64,000 nt of DNA from Pseudogulbenkiania ferrooxidans 2002 (GTDB lineage: Bacteria > Pseudomonadota > Gammaproteobacteria > Burkholderiales > Chromobacteriaceae), in assembly GCF_000174355.1 (NCBI RefSeq), contig NZ_ACIS01000005.1:299274-363273 (forward strand), in the 5' to 3' direction. Each line of letters begins with the position of its first letter. The stretch's first letter is position 1. Made by a program: the position numbers and the translations under genes. Of the stretch, positions 45,300 through 54,615 are shown in pieces. The notes beneath the pieces were generated by a model, which did no database searches, had not been told where the DNA came from, and saw only the letters and a program-made list of their open reading frames with translations.

Positions 45300-48148
45300 G
45301 CCTTGCCTTCTCCAGCCTGCTCGAGCAGTTCGAGCTGGGTCTGGTTGAAGCGCTGGTAGCTTTGCTGCCACTCGGACGGCTGCGTTACCGGCAGCACCTG
45401 CACCGCAGTCACCTTGTATTCCGGACAGTTGGTGGCCCAGTCCGAATTGTCGGTGGTAATCACGTTGGCGCCGGATTCCGGGAAGTGGAAGGTGGTGTAC
45501 ACCACGCCCGGCTGCATGCGCTCGCTGACCTTGGCGTGCAGCACCGTCTCGCCGGCACGGCTGGTCACCGCCACGCTGTCGCCATCCTTGATGCCGCGCT
45601 CCTCTGCATCGTGCGGATGAATCTCCAGCACGTCTTCCGGATGCCACATGCTGTTGGCGGTGCGGCGGGTCTGGGCACCGACGTTGTACTGCGACAGGAT
45701 GCGGCCGGTGGTGAGGATCAGCGGGAAGCGCCGGTTCACCTTTTCATCGGTGGCGATGTACTGGGTCACGAAGAACTTGCCCTTGCCGCGCACGAAACCG
45801 TCGATGTGCATGGTCGGGGTGCCATCCGGCGCGTCGTCGTTGCACGGCCACTGCACGCTGCCGTGCTTGTCGATCTTCTCGTAGCTGACACCGGCAAAGC
45901 TCGGTGTCAGACGGGCGATCTCGTCCATGATCTGTGACGGATGAGTGTAGTCCATCTTCAGACCCAGGGCGTTGGCCAAGAGCTGGGTGACTTCCCAGTC
46001 GGCGTACTTGGCCAAGGGTTTCATCACCTGACGCACGCGCGAGATGCGGCGCTCGGCGTTGGTGAAGGTGCCGTCCTTCTCCAGGAACGAGGAGCCGGGC
46101 AGGAACACGTGAGCGTACTTGGCGGTTTCGTTAAGGAAGATGTCCTGCACCACGATGCATTCCATCGCCGACAGCGCGGCGGTGACGTGCTGGGTGTTCG
46201 GGTCGGACTGCACGATGTCCTCGCCTTCGCAGTACAGGCCCATGAAGCTGCCCGAGAGCGCGGCGTCGAACATGTTAGGGATGCGCAGGCCCGGCTCCGG
46301 GTCCAGCGTCACGCCCCAGGCGTCTTCGAACAGGTGGCGCGTGGCGTCGTCGGAAATGTGGCGGTAGCCCGGCAGTTCGTGCGGGAAGGACCCCATGTCG
46401 CACGAGCCCTGCACGTTGTTCTGGCCGCGCAGCGGGTTGACGCCGACGCCTTCGCGGCCGATGTTGCCGGTGGCCATCGCCAGGTTGGCGATGCCGATCA
46501 CCATGGTGGAACCCTGGCTGTGCTCGGTGACGCCGAGACCGTAGTAGATCGACGCGTTGCCGCCGGTGGCATACAGCCGCGCGGCGCCGCGTACCAGCTC
46601 GGCCGGCACGCCGGTGATCTCGGCGGTGGCTTCCGGCGAGTTTTCCGGCTTGGCGACGAAATCTTTCCAGTCGTGGAAGGATTTCTCTTCGCAGCGCTCG
46701 GCGATGAAGTCGTCGGCCAGCAGCCCTTCGGTGACGATGACGTGCGCCAGCGCGGTGATCATCGCCACGTTGGTGCCGGGTTTCAGCGGCAGATGGTAGT
46801 CGGCCTTGATGTGCGGGCTGTTGATCAGATCGATCTGGCGCGGGTCGATCACGATCAATTTGGCGCCCTCGCGCAGGCGCTTTTTCATGCGCGAACCGAA
46901 CACCGGGTGGGCATCGGTGGGGTTGGCGCCGATCACCAGGACCACGTCGGTCTGTTCGATCGACTTGAAGGTCTGGGTGCCGGCCGAGGTGCCGTAGGTC
47001 TGGCCCAGGCCGTAGCCGGTGGGCGAGTGGCAGACGCGGGCGCAGGTGTCGACGTTGTTGTTGCCGAAGCCGGCGCGGATCAGCTTCTGCACCAGATAGG
47101 TTTCTTCGTTGGTGCAGCGGCTGGAGGTGATGCCGCCGATGGAATCCTTGCCGTACTTGGCCTGCAGGCGCTTGAACTCGCTGGCGGCGTAGGCAATCGC
47201 CTCATCCCAGCTCACTTCGCGCCACGGGTCGGTGATCTTGCTGCGGATCATCGGCTTGGTGATGCGGTCTGGGTGGGTGGCGTAGCCCCAGGCGAAGCGG
47301 CCCTTGACGCAGGCATGGCCTTCGTTGGCCTTACCGTCTTTCCACGGCGTCATGCGTACTACCTGGTTGCCCTTCATCTCGGCCTTGAAACCGCAGCCGA
47401 CACCGCAGTAGGCGCAGGTGGTGATCTTGCTGTGTTCCGGCTGGCCGAACTGGATGACCGATTTTTCCTGCAGCGTGGCGGTCGGGCAGGCGTCGACGCA
47501 GGCGCCGCAGGAGACGCACTCGGACTCCATGAAAGCTTCGCTCTGGCCCGGCGACACGCGAGACTCGAAGCCGCGGCCGGAGATGGTCAGCGCGAAGGTG
47601 CCCTGGGTCTCCTCGCAGGCGCGCACGCAGCGGTTGCAGACGATGCACTTGGACGGGTCGTAGCTGAAGTAGGGGTTGGATTCGTCCTTCGGGCTGTCCA
47701 GGTGGTTTTCGCCGGCCAGGCCGTAGCGGACCTCGCGCAGGCCGGTGACACCGGCCATGTCCTGCAGTTCGCAGTTGCCGTTGGCCGAACAGGTCAGGCA
47801 GTCGAGCGGGTGGTCGGAAATGTACAGCTCCATCACACCCTTGCGCAGGCTTTGCAGTTTGTCGCTCTGGGTGCGGACTACCATGCCGGCCTCGGCCGGG
47901 GTGGTACAGGAGGCGGGAAAGCCACGCCGGCCTTCGATCTCGACCAGGCACAGGCGGCAGGAGCCGAACGGTTCCAGGCTGTCGGTGGCGCACAGTTTGG
48001 GCACCATGGTGCCGGCTTCGGCGGCGGCACGCATCAGCGAGGTGCCTTCCGGTACGGTGACCTGCTGGCCGTCGATTTCCAGGGTGACCAGCTTGTCGGA
48101 AACGCGGGCCGGGGTGCCGAAGTCGGTGTCGTGAATCTGAGTGTTCAT
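45296..48148 (-). CDS. fdsA: NAD-dependent formate dehydrogenase subunit alpha (Mo, FeS)
   Basis: 950 residues. Order: N-terminal [2Fe-2S] domain (GSCRLCLVEIEGRRGFPASC), His/Cys cluster (HPLDCLTCSANGNCELQ), two [4Fe-4S] ferredoxin motifs (CIVCNRCVRAC and CVSCGACVDAC), the CAYCGVGC cluster, and the bis-MGD catalytic part with the molybdenum-ligating Cys near residue 370 in VDTCARVCHSP. A molydopterin-binding C-terminal domain ends the protein. Oxidises formate to CO2 and passes electrons to FdsB. AAGGAACAG precedes the ATG. Confidence 0.96.
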   Translation of the reverse strand: MNTQIHDTDFGTPARVSDKLVTLEIDGQQVTVPEGTSLMRAAAEAGTMVPKLCATDSLEPFGSCRLCLVEIEGRRGFPASCTTPAEAGMVVRTQSDKLQSLRKGVMELYISDHPLDCLTCSANGNCELQDMAGVTGLREVRYGLAGENHLDSPKDESNPYFSYDPSKCIVCNRCVRACEETQGTFALTISGRGFESRVSPGQSEAFMESECVSCGACVDACPTATLQEKSVIQFGQPEHSKITTCAYCGVGCGFKAEMKGNQVVRMTPWKDGKANEGHACVKGRFAWGYATHPDRITKPMIRSKITDPWREVSWDEAIAYAASEFKRLQAKYGKDSIGGITSSRCTNEETYLVQKLIRAGFGNNNVDTCARVCHSPTGYGLGQTYGTSAGTQTFKSIEQTDVVLVIGANPTDAHPVFGSRMKKRLREGAKLIVIDPRQIDLINSPHIKADYHLPLKPGTNVAMITALAHVIVTEGLLADDFIAERCEEKSFHDWKDFVAKPENSPEATAEITGVPAELVRGAARLYATGGNASIYYGLGVTEHSQGSTMVIGIANLAMATGNIGREGVGVNPLRGQNNVQGSCDMGSFPHELPGYRHISDDATRHLFEDAWGVTLDPEPGLRIPNMFDAALSGSFMGLYCEGEDIVQSDPNTQHVTAALSAMECIVVQDIFLNETAKYAHVFLPGSSFLEKDGTFTNAERRISRVRQVMKPLAKYADWEVTQLLANALGLKMDYTHPSQIMDEIARLTPSFAGVSYEKIDKHGSVQWPCNDDAPDGTPTMHIDGFVRGKGKFFVTQYIATDEKVNRRFPLILTTGRILSQYNVGAQTRRTANSMWHPEDVLEIHPHDAEERGIKDGDSVAVTSRAGETVLHAKVSERMQPGVVYTTFHFPESGANVITTDNSDWATNCPEYKVTAVQVLPVTQPSEWQQSYQRFNQTQLELLEQAGEGKA

Positions 48149-48158
48149 CGTCTGTTCC

Positions 48159-49703
48159 TTACTCTGCCGCGTCGTTGGCACCGAAATCTTCGGGGAAATG
48201 GTTGAGTGCCGACAGCACCGGGTAGGGTGTCATGCCGCCCATCGCGCACAGCGAGCCGTGCAGCATGGTGTCGCACAGGTCGCGCAGCAGGGCGATCTGC
48301 TGTGGACGTTTTTCATCTTTCTGGATGCGCTGGATCACCTCGACGCCGCGTGTCGAGCCGATGCGGCAGGGCGTGCACTTGCCGCAGGATTCGATGGCGC
48401 AGAATTCCATGGCGTAGCGCGCCTGCTCGACCATGTCGACGGTGTCGTCGAAGGCCACGATGCCGCCGTGGCCGACCACGGCGCCGAGCGCGGCGAAGGC
48501 TTCGTAATCGAGCGGGGTGTCGAACTGCGACTCCGGCAGGTAGGCGCCGAGCGGACCGCCCACTTGCACCGCACGGATCGGCCGGCCGGAGGCGCTGCCG
48601 CCGCCGAAATCGTGCAGCAGTTCACGCAAGGTCAGGCCGAAGGCTTTTTCCACCAGGCCGCCGTACTTCAGGTTGCCGGCGAGCTGGAACGGCAGCGTGC
48701 CCTTGGAGCGGCCCATGCCGTAGTCGGCGTAGAACGCGGCACCTCGCGCCAGGATCACCGGCACGCTAGCCAGCGAGATGACGTTGTTGATCACGGTAGG
48801 TTGGCCGAACAAGCCAGAGAGCGCCGGCAGCGGCGGCTTGGCGCGTACCACGCCGCGCTTGCCCTCGAGGCTCTCCAGCATTGCGGTTTCTTCGCCGCAG
48901 ACGTAGGCACCGGCGGCCTTGCGCACGTCGAGCTTGAAGCACTTGCCGGAAGCGAGGATGTTCTCGCCGAGGAAGCCGGCGTCTTCGGCCAACCTGATCG
49001 CCTGGTTCAGTACGTCGAAAGAATGCGGGTACTCAGAGCGGACGTAGATGTAACCCTGGGTCGCGCCCACGGCGAGGCCGGCGATGGTCATACCCTCGAT
49101 CAACATGAACGGGTCGTCTTCCATCACCATCCGGTCGGAGTAGGTGCCGGAGTCGCCCTCGTCGGCGTTGCACACCACGTATTTCTGGGCGGCTTCGGCC
49201 AGCGCCACGGTGCGCCACTTGATGCCGGTCGGGAACGCCGCGCCACCACGGCCGCGCAGACCGGAGTCGAGCACTTCCTGTACGATCGCCGCGCCATCCA
49301 TGCTCAGCGCGCGCTTGAGACCGGCAAAGCCTTCATGCGCCTGATAGTCGGCCAGCGACAGCGGGTCGGTGATGCCGACGCGGGCGAAGGTCAGGCGTTC
49401 CTGGTTCTTCAGATAAGGGATGTCCTCGGTCAGGCCGTGGCCGAGCGGGTGTTCCGCGCCGTGGATCAGCGCGTCGAACAGCGCCGCCACGTCGTCGGCC
49501 TCGACCGGGCCGTAGGCGACGCGGCCTTGCGCGGTCTCTACCTCGACCAGCGGTTCGAGCCAGAACAGGCCGCGCGAGCCGTTGCGTACCAGCTCGATGT
49601 CGACACCTCGGCGCGCTGCCTCGGCGGCGAGGGCGACGGCGGTGTCGTCGGCGCCCAGGGCGAGGGCGGCGGAATCTCTCGGGACAAACAGGCGGATGCT
49701 CAT
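48159..49703 (-). CDS. fdsB: Formate dehydrogenase subunit beta (FMN, NADH-binding)
   Basis: 514 residues, NuoF-like. A short N-terminal thioredoxin-like part precedes the NADH/FMN domain (LRGRGGAAFPTGIKW, CNADEGDSGTYSDRMVMEDDP, GAYVCGEETAMLESLEGKRG) and the C-terminal [4Fe-4S] motif SCGKCTPCRIG. Receives electrons and reduces NAD+. AAGGAGGCACA before the ATG, which overlaps the fdsG stop. Confidence 0.96.
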   Translation of the reverse strand: MSIRLFVPRDSAALALGADDTAVALAAEAARRGVDIELVRNGSRGLFWLEPLVEVETAQGRVAYGPVEADDVAALFDALIHGAEHPLGHGLTEDIPYLKNQERLTFARVGITDPLSLADYQAHEGFAGLKRALSMDGAAIVQEVLDSGLRGRGGAAFPTGIKWRTVALAEAAQKYVVCNADEGDSGTYSDRMVMEDDPFMLIEGMTIAGLAVGATQGYIYVRSEYPHSFDVLNQAIRLAEDAGFLGENILASGKCFKLDVRKAAGAYVCGEETAMLESLEGKRGVVRAKPPLPALSGLFGQPTVINNVISLASVPVILARGAAFYADYGMGRSKGTLPFQLAGNLKYGGLVEKAFGLTLRELLHDFGGGSASGRPIRAVQVGGPLGAYLPESQFDTPLDYEAFAALGAVVGHGGIVAFDDTVDMVEQARYAMEFCAIESCGKCTPCRIGSTRGVEVIQRIQKDEKRPQQIALLRDLCDTMLHGSLCAMGGMTPYPVLSALNHFPEDFGANDAAE

Positions 49704-50179
49704 TGTGCCTCCTTCACGTTGGCCAGGAGGCGGTCGAGCTTGGCGGCGTCGACGCGCGAGACCATCTTGTCGTTCAACTGGATGTTCGGGCCGGAGGAGC
49801 ACAGGCCCAGGCAGTACACCGGCTCGAGCCCGATGCTTTGATCGGCGCTACGGCCGTGCAGGCTACAGCCCAACACCTGTTCCGCGTGCGCGGTCAGCTC
49901 GCGGCTGCCGCGCGCCTGACAGGCCTCGGCCTGGCAGATCTGCAGCGTGTGCTGCGCTGGCGGTGTGGTGCGGAAATGGTGATAGAACGTGATGACGCCG
50001 TGCACTTCGGCGCGCGACTGGCTGAGCGCCTTGGCGATATCGGCCACCGCCCAGTCCGGAATAAAGCCCAGTGTATCCTGCACGTCATGCAGAATCGGCA
50101 GCAAGGCGCCGGGCTGGTTCTGGTGCGTCTGGAGGATGGCCTGGAGCGACGCGTGCGCCAGGTCTTGTTCGGTCGTCAT
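49700..50179 (-). CDS. fdsG: Formate dehydrogenase subunit gamma ([2Fe-2S])
   Basis: 159 residues, NuoE-like. ALLPILHDVQDTLGFIPDWAVADIAKALSQSRAEVHGVITFYHHF, then the four iron-sulfur cysteines in CQAEACQARG and VYCLGLCSSGPNI. First gene of fdsGBACD. GGGGATATCC precedes the ATG at 50179; the longer ORF to 50308 reads through repeat copy C. Confidence 0.95.
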   Translation of the reverse strand: MTTEQDLAHASLQAILQTHQNQPGALLPILHDVQDTLGFIPDWAVADIAKALSQSRAEVHGVITFYHHFRTTPPAQHTLQICQAEACQARGSRELTAHAEQVLGCSLHGRSADQSIGLEPVYCLGLCSSGPNIQLNDKMVSRVDAAKLDRLLANVKEAQ

Positions 50180-50195
50180 TGGATATCCCCTGTTG

Positions 50196-50292
50196 AAAAC
50201 CTGCTTCCGATCTTGCTGCCTGCCCCAGTCGGGGCACAGGCGTGGCTCTTCACCCCGTCCGGGGCGCTCGCGACAGATCGTGAACAGATTTT
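50196..50292. repeat. Shortened copy (C) of the dispersed palindromic element
   Basis: The left end AAAACCTGCTTCCGATCTTGCTGC and the right part GCTCTTCACCCCGTCCGG...GCTCGCGACAGATCGTGAACAG align with both ends of the intact copy at 22858-23000. The central CTCATGTACT dyad is missing, leaving 97 bp. Lies 16 bp before fdsG, in its promoter/leader region. Confidence 0.75.
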
Positions 50293-50486
50293 GAGAGCCT
50301 GCTCTCAATCATTCTCGGACATCCTTGATTGTCCCGCTGAAAAGCGCGACCGATCTGTCTGAATCCGACCCCGAATGGTTGGGAACACGCCATTCCATAT
50401 GCTTCCAAAAACATAATGAAAGCCGTGATGAGCCGCAGTGTGCTAGGTTATGGGGTGCTTTTCAATATGAACCAGATTGCCGGATG

Positions 50487-50507
50487 ATTATGCAATCAAA
50501 ACATAAT
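50487..50507. promoter_or_regulatory. Inverted repeat at the fds regulator start
   Basis: ATTATG (50487-50492), nine bases, CATAAT (50502-50507), a perfect dyad in an AT-rich island. A further AAACATAAT occurs at 50409-50417. Probably an autoregulatory and fds-controlling site for the adjacent regulator. Confidence 0.55.
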
Positions 50508-51596
50508 ATGGCGCAGCGCCTGCGGGTGCAAAGCCAGCTGGTATGGGAACTGGCCGCCGACAGCGGCGACCAAATCCCGTTCCGCGTGATCGAGTTGCTG
50601 ACGGCGGTGCAGACGCACGGCAGCCTGCTGACCGCCGCCAAGGCCTGCGACACCTCGTACCGGCACGCCTGGGGGCTGGTGCAGCAGGCGCAGGACGCGC
50701 TCGGGGTGCCGCTATTGGAAATGGCGCGCGGCAAGGGCGCGCGGCTGACGCCGCTGGGGGAAAAACTGGTGTGGGCCAACCGCCGCATCAAGGCGCGCAT
50801 CGGGCCCTTGCTGGAAACGCTGGCGTCGGAAATCGAGACCGAACTGCGTCACGCCCTGCAGGCGGTAGGTGCACCGCTGCGGCTGCACGCCAGCCATGGC
50901 TTTGCCGTGGAAATGCTGGTGCGCACCCTGAGCGCCGCTGGCATGGCCATCGACCTCAAGTACCGCAGCAGCCAGGACGCCGTGGCGGCGTTGCATGCGG
51001 GGGAATGCGACCTGGCCGGCTTCCACGTGCCGCTGGGCGAATTCCAGAGGACGATCGCCGCCAGCTACGCCGAGCACTTCGATCGCCACGAGCAGCGCGT
51101 CATCCATATCGTGACACGGCGCCAGGGCCTGATGGTGGTGCGCGGCAACCCGCGCAAGATCTACGAAATCGCCGACCTGGGACGGCCGGAGGTGCGCTTC
51201 GTCAACCGTCAGCCAGGCTCGGGTACCCGGCTGTTGCTCGACAAGCTGCTGCAGAAAGCCGGCGTATCGCCGCTTCAGGTACACGGCTATGAACAGGCGG
51301 AACTGACTCACGCGGCGGTGGCGGCGTTCATCGCCAGCGGCATGGCCGACGTCGGGCTCGGCATCGAGACCGCCGCACGGCGTTTCGACCTGGACTTCCT
51401 GCCGCTGCAGACCGAGCGCTATTTCTTCCTGGTGCGCCGCGCGACGCTGGAGCATCCCGCGCTGCAGACCATGATTGCCGCCTTGCAAAGCGCCGAATTC
51501 CGGCGCGACATCGGCCAGCTGCCCGGCTACGATGGCGCCCAGTCCGGCGCCATCCTCAGCGTCGACGAGGCGTTTCCGGAGCTGGCGGCACCGTAA
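50508..51596 (+). CDS. ModE/LysR-like regulator with substrate-binding domain (FdsR type)
   Basis: 362 residues. The N-terminal ModE-type winged helix reads IPFRVIELLTAVQTHGSLLTAAKACDTSYRHAWGLVQQAQDALGVPLLEMARGKGARLTPLGEKLV. The C-terminal half is a COG1910-type periplasmic-binding-like domain (VRFVNRQPGSGTRLLLDKLL; GMADVGLGIETAARRFDLDFLPL). This fusion is the architecture of FdsR beside fds operons. Possible starts are 50484, 50490 and 50508; the last is chosen because the earlier two lie within the dyad. Ligand may be formate, molybdate or tungstate. Confidence 0.87.
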   Translation: MAQRLRVQSQLVWELAADSGDQIPFRVIELLTAVQTHGSLLTAAKACDTSYRHAWGLVQQAQDALGVPLLEMARGKGARLTPLGEKLVWANRRIKARIGPLLETLASEIETELRHALQAVGAPLRLHASHGFAVEMLVRTLSAAGMAIDLKYRSSQDAVAALHAGECDLAGFHVPLGEFQRTIAASYAEHFDRHEQRVIHIVTRRQGLMVVRGNPRKIYEIADLGRPEVRFVNRQPGSGTRLLLDKLLQKAGVSPLQVHGYEQAELTHAAVAAFIASGMADVGLGIETAARRFDLDFLPLQTERYFFLVRRATLEHPALQTMIAALQSAEFRRDIGQLPGYDGAQSGAILSVDEAFPELAAP

Positions 51597-51654
51597 CTGA
51601 GCCCGCCGGCCAGGGACGCGTCGGGCAACCATCGCCCGTCCCGGCAGGAAGGGA

Positions 51655-52377
51655 TCAATCGTGCAGCGGCCTGGCCGCGCGATCCTCGGCGGCGTTGGCC
51701 ATCAGGTCCAGCGCCAGCGGCGACTTGTCGCGCAGCAGCCAGCCGAAGAACACGGTGGCCGCCAGCGCGCCGGCCAGTTGCGCCACGATGAAGCCCGGCG
51801 TGTCGACAGGGCGGATGCCGGAGAAGGTGTCGGTGGCGGCACGCGCCAGCGTCACGGCCGGGTTGGCGAACGAGGTGGACGCGGTGAACCAGTAGGCGCC
51901 GACGATGTACGATGCCACGGCATAAGGCACCGCATCCGGCCGGCTGCGCGAACAGCCGAAGATCACCGCCAGCAGGCCGAAGGTGGCGACGAACTCGCTC
52001 CACCATTGCGACGGGCCGGTGCGGATATGCTGCGAAGCGAACAACAGCGGTTCGCCGAACATGCCGTGCGCGGCCGCCACACCGCAAAAGGCGCCGATGA
52101 GCTGGGCGAGCGTATAGAGCAGGGCCTCGCGGCCGGACAGCTCGCGGCGCAGCGCCGCCGCCAGGGAGACGACCGGGTTGAAGTGGGCGCCCGAGATGCC
52201 GCCGAAGGTCAGGATCAGCGCCACCAGGCCGCCGCCGGTGGCAATGGCGTTGGCCAGCAGCGCCACGCCGACATTCCCGCCCGACAGGCGCTCGGCCATG
52301 ATGCCGGAGCCCACCACCGTGGCCAGCAGCAAGGCCGTCCCCAGCCACTCGGCCACTAAACGACGCGGTAAATCCAT
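51655..52377 (-). CDS. aqpS: Aquaglyceroporin-family channel in ars operon (AqpS-like)
   Basis: 240 residues, six membrane helices and the two MIP pore loops: GAHFNPVVSLAAALRREL (NPV where NPA is usual) and FANPAVTLARAATDTF (NPA, with the pore Arg). Begins RRLVAEWLGTALLLATVVGSGIMAERL. MIP proteins of this group in ars operons conduct arsenite, as established for Sinorhizobium AqpS. Last cistron of arsR-C-D-A-aqpS, 87 bp after arsA. Confidence 0.88.
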   Translation of the reverse strand: MDLPRRLVAEWLGTALLLATVVGSGIMAERLSGGNVGVALLANAIATGGGLVALILTFGGISGAHFNPVVSLAAALRRELSGREALLYTLAQLIGAFCGVAAAHGMFGEPLLFASQHIRTGPSQWWSEFVATFGLLAVIFGCSRSRPDAVPYAVASYIVGAYWFTASTSFANPAVTLARAATDTFSGIRPVDTPGFIVAQLAGALAATVFFGWLLRDKSPLALDLMANAAEDRAARPLHD

Positions 52378-52464
52378 TGATTACTTCTCCCCCGGCTGGC
52401 GCAGTCCACGCTGCCCGGTGTTGCAGGTTTTATTGATCATGATGGTGTTGTCTCCCCGCGCCGC

Positions 52465-54219
52465 TCAGTGACGCGTCAGCCCTTGCAGCCGCTCGACGCC
52501 GACCGGTTCCTCGGCCTGCAGCGGCACCACCGCCCAGCGCTGGGCATGGCGGGTGGCCACGGCGTCGATCTGCGCCAGCTCATTGGCGGCACGTCGTCGC
52601 AACAGCGGCGACGTCGGATTGGCCAAGGCCAGGCTGTTGTTGATGATCCAGGCCCAGGGCTCGATACCGGCGCGGCGCAGATCGGACTGCAGGTTGGCGG
52701 CCTCGAGCACCGGCGTGGTTTCGGCCAAGGTCACGATCAGCACCTTGGTCTGGGCCGGGTCCTGCAACTGCATCATCGGGGTGGTGAAGTGGATGCCGCT
52801 GGCCCCCATCTGGCGCGCCACCTCGCGGTGATAGGCGCCGGTGGCGTCGAGCAGCAGCAGGGTGTGTCCGGTGGGGGCGGTATCCATCACCACGAACTTG
52901 CGGCCGGCCTCGCGGATCACGCGCGAGAACGCCTGGAACACGGCGATTTCTTCGGTGCACGGGGAGCGCAGGTCTTCTTCCAGCATGGCGCGGCCCTGCT
53001 CGTCCAGTCCCTTGCCCTTGGTGGCCAGCACCTGTTGGCGATAGCGCTCGGTTTCGGTGTGCGGGTCGATGCGGCTGACGCTCAGGTTGGCGAGCGAGCC
53101 CTCAAGCGTTTCCGCCAGATGGGCGGCCGGGTCCGAAGTGGTCAGATGGACCGGGTAGCCACGGCGGGCCAGCTCGACGGCGACGGCCGCCGCCAGCGTG
53201 GTTTTGCCGACGCCGCCTTTGCCCATCAGCATGATCAGGCCGTGCCCGTCGCCCGCCAGCCCGTCGACCAGCGTGGCCAGATCGGGCGCGTCGGGAAGGA
53301 CAATGGCCTCGATGACGTCGCCCGCGCAGTCTTCCGGCGACGACAGCATCCGGCGCAGCGCCGGCAACCCGACCAGGTTGAACGGCATCAACGACACGTG
53401 GTCGGTGGGGAGGTCACGCAGCACTGGCGGCAGCTCGGCCAGTGCGACCTGTTCGCGCTGCCAGACGGCGGCCGCCAGCGCGTCACCCGACGTTTCCGAT
53501 TGCGGCAGGATGCCGTTGACTACCAGGTAGTGCTGGGTCAGCCCGATGGCCGCCAGTTCTTCATGGGTGCGCGCCACCTCGCGCAGGGTCGAGCGTTGCG
53601 CGCGGGCGACCAGGATCAGGCGGGTGCGACGGGGGTCCGACAAGGCCTCCACAGCCCCCTGGTATTGGCTGCGCTGCTTTTCCAGTCCGGCCAGCGGGCC
53701 GAGGCAGGAGGCATCGCCTTTGCCTTCTTCCAGGAAACCGCTCCAGGCGCCCGGCAGTTGCAGCAGGCGGATGGTATGTCCGGTCGGCGCGGTGTCGAAC
53801 ACGATGTGGTCGTAGCCGGCCTGCAGGGCCGTGTCGGTCAGTAGCGCGGTGAACTCGTCAAACGCGGCGATTTCGGTAGTGCAGGCGCCGGACAACTGCT
53901 CCTCGATGCCCTTGACCACCGTCTCCGGCAAGACGCCGCGCACCGGGTCGACGATGCGGTCGCGGTAGGCCTGGGCGGCGGCCTGCGGATCGATTTCTAG
54001 TGCATTCAACCCCGGCACCGTGTCGATCGGCGTGACCACGTTGCCGATGGTGACGCCGAAGACCTGACCGACGTTGGAGGCCGGATCGGTGCTGACCAGC
54101 AGCACGCGCTTGCCTTGGTCGGCCAGCCGGATGGCGGTGGCGCACGCCAGCGAGGTTTTGCCGACACCGCCCTTGCCGGTGAAGAACAAAAACGGCGGAA
54201 GATGATCGAGGAACAGCAT
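52465..54219 (-). CDS. arsA: Arsenical pump-driving ATPase ArsA
   Basis: 584 residues, full two-domain form. Each half has a deviant Walker A loop (FFTGKGGVGKTSL near residue 16; LMGKGGVGKTTLAAA near residue 331) and the DTAPTGHT signature (VFDTAPTGHTIRLLQLPG; VMDTAPTGHTLLLLDATG). Metal-binding cysteines occur in SGACTTEI and RSPCTEEI. The ATG at 54219 has AAAGG 6 nt upstream; one at 54225 abuts it. Normally energises ArsB; no ArsB or Acr3 gene is in this operon. Confidence 0.93.
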   Translation of the reverse strand: MLFLDHLPPFLFFTGKGGVGKTSLACATAIRLADQGKRVLLVSTDPASNVGQVFGVTIGNVVTPIDTVPGLNALEIDPQAAAQAYRDRIVDPVRGVLPETVVKGIEEQLSGACTTEIAAFDEFTALLTDTALQAGYDHIVFDTAPTGHTIRLLQLPGAWSGFLEEGKGDASCLGPLAGLEKQRSQYQGAVEALSDPRRTRLILVARAQRSTLREVARTHEELAAIGLTQHYLVVNGILPQSETSGDALAAAVWQREQVALAELPPVLRDLPTDHVSLMPFNLVGLPALRRMLSSPEDCAGDVIEAIVLPDAPDLATLVDGLAGDGHGLIMLMGKGGVGKTTLAAAVAVELARRGYPVHLTTSDPAAHLAETLEGSLANLSVSRIDPHTETERYRQQVLATKGKGLDEQGRAMLEEDLRSPCTEEIAVFQAFSRVIREAGRKFVVMDTAPTGHTLLLLDATGAYHREVARQMGASGIHFTTPMMQLQDPAQTKVLIVTLAETTPVLEAANLQSDLRRAGIEPWAWIINNSLALANPTSPLLRRRAANELAQIDAVATRHAQRWAVVPLQAEEPVGVERLQGLTRH

Positions 54220-54239
54220 GGGCATCCTTTCTTGGTGGC

Positions 54240-54602
54240 TCAGCAGCAACCGCTGCCGGAACAACAGCTGGAGGCCGGTTTCGTTTCTACCGCAAGCTGG
54301 CTGATGCCGGCCCAGCGCGCCAGCTCGGCGCGGCGCGGGTAGCGGCCGGCCAGCACCAGTTCGCCGTCCACCAGGATCAGCGGCAAGCCCTCCTGGCCCG
54401 AGCGCTCCAGGAACGCTTTGACGGCGGCGTTCTCGGCGAAGGCGAGCGGTTGCTGCGCCAGGTTGAAGCGGTCGATCTGGCCACCGTTCTGCTTCAGCCA
54501 GTCCACGTCGCTGGCAAACGTCACCAGCGCCTGGTCGACGTCCACGCCACAGACGCCGGAGCTGCAGCACAGTGCGGGGTCGAATACCTGAATGGTTGCC
54601 AT
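54240..54602 (-). CDS. arsD: Arsenic metallochaperone ArsD
   Basis: 120 residues. IQVFDPALCCSSGVCGVDVDQ supplies the Cys12-Cys13-Cys18 arsenite site; the thioredoxin-like body follows. The C-terminus has two vicinal pairs (SSCCSGSGCC). Hands As(III) to ArsA. Its stop is 20 nt from the arsA ATG. Confidence 0.95.
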   Translation of the reverse strand: MATIQVFDPALCCSSGVCGVDVDQALVTFASDVDWLKQNGGQIDRFNLAQQPLAFAENAAVKAFLERSGQEGLPLILVDGELVLAGRYPRRAELARWAGISQLAVETKPASSCCSGSGCC

Positions 54603-54615
54603 GGGTGAATCTCCT

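Noticed and set aside
44454-45647. 397-residue form of FdhD
   Set aside because: The extra N-terminal part is an out-of-frame reading of fdsA; the ATG overlapping the fdsA stop is the normal operon start.
45941-48205. 754-codon ORF on the plus strand
   Set aside because: Antisense to fdsA, whose cofactor motifs are all intact; long only because stop codons are rare in this GC-rich frame.
48141-49841. 566-codon ORF on the plus strand
   Set aside because: Antisense shadow of fdsB.
52468-53844. 458-codon ORF on the plus strand
   Set aside because: Antisense shadow of arsA; the minus strand has both complete ATPase halves.
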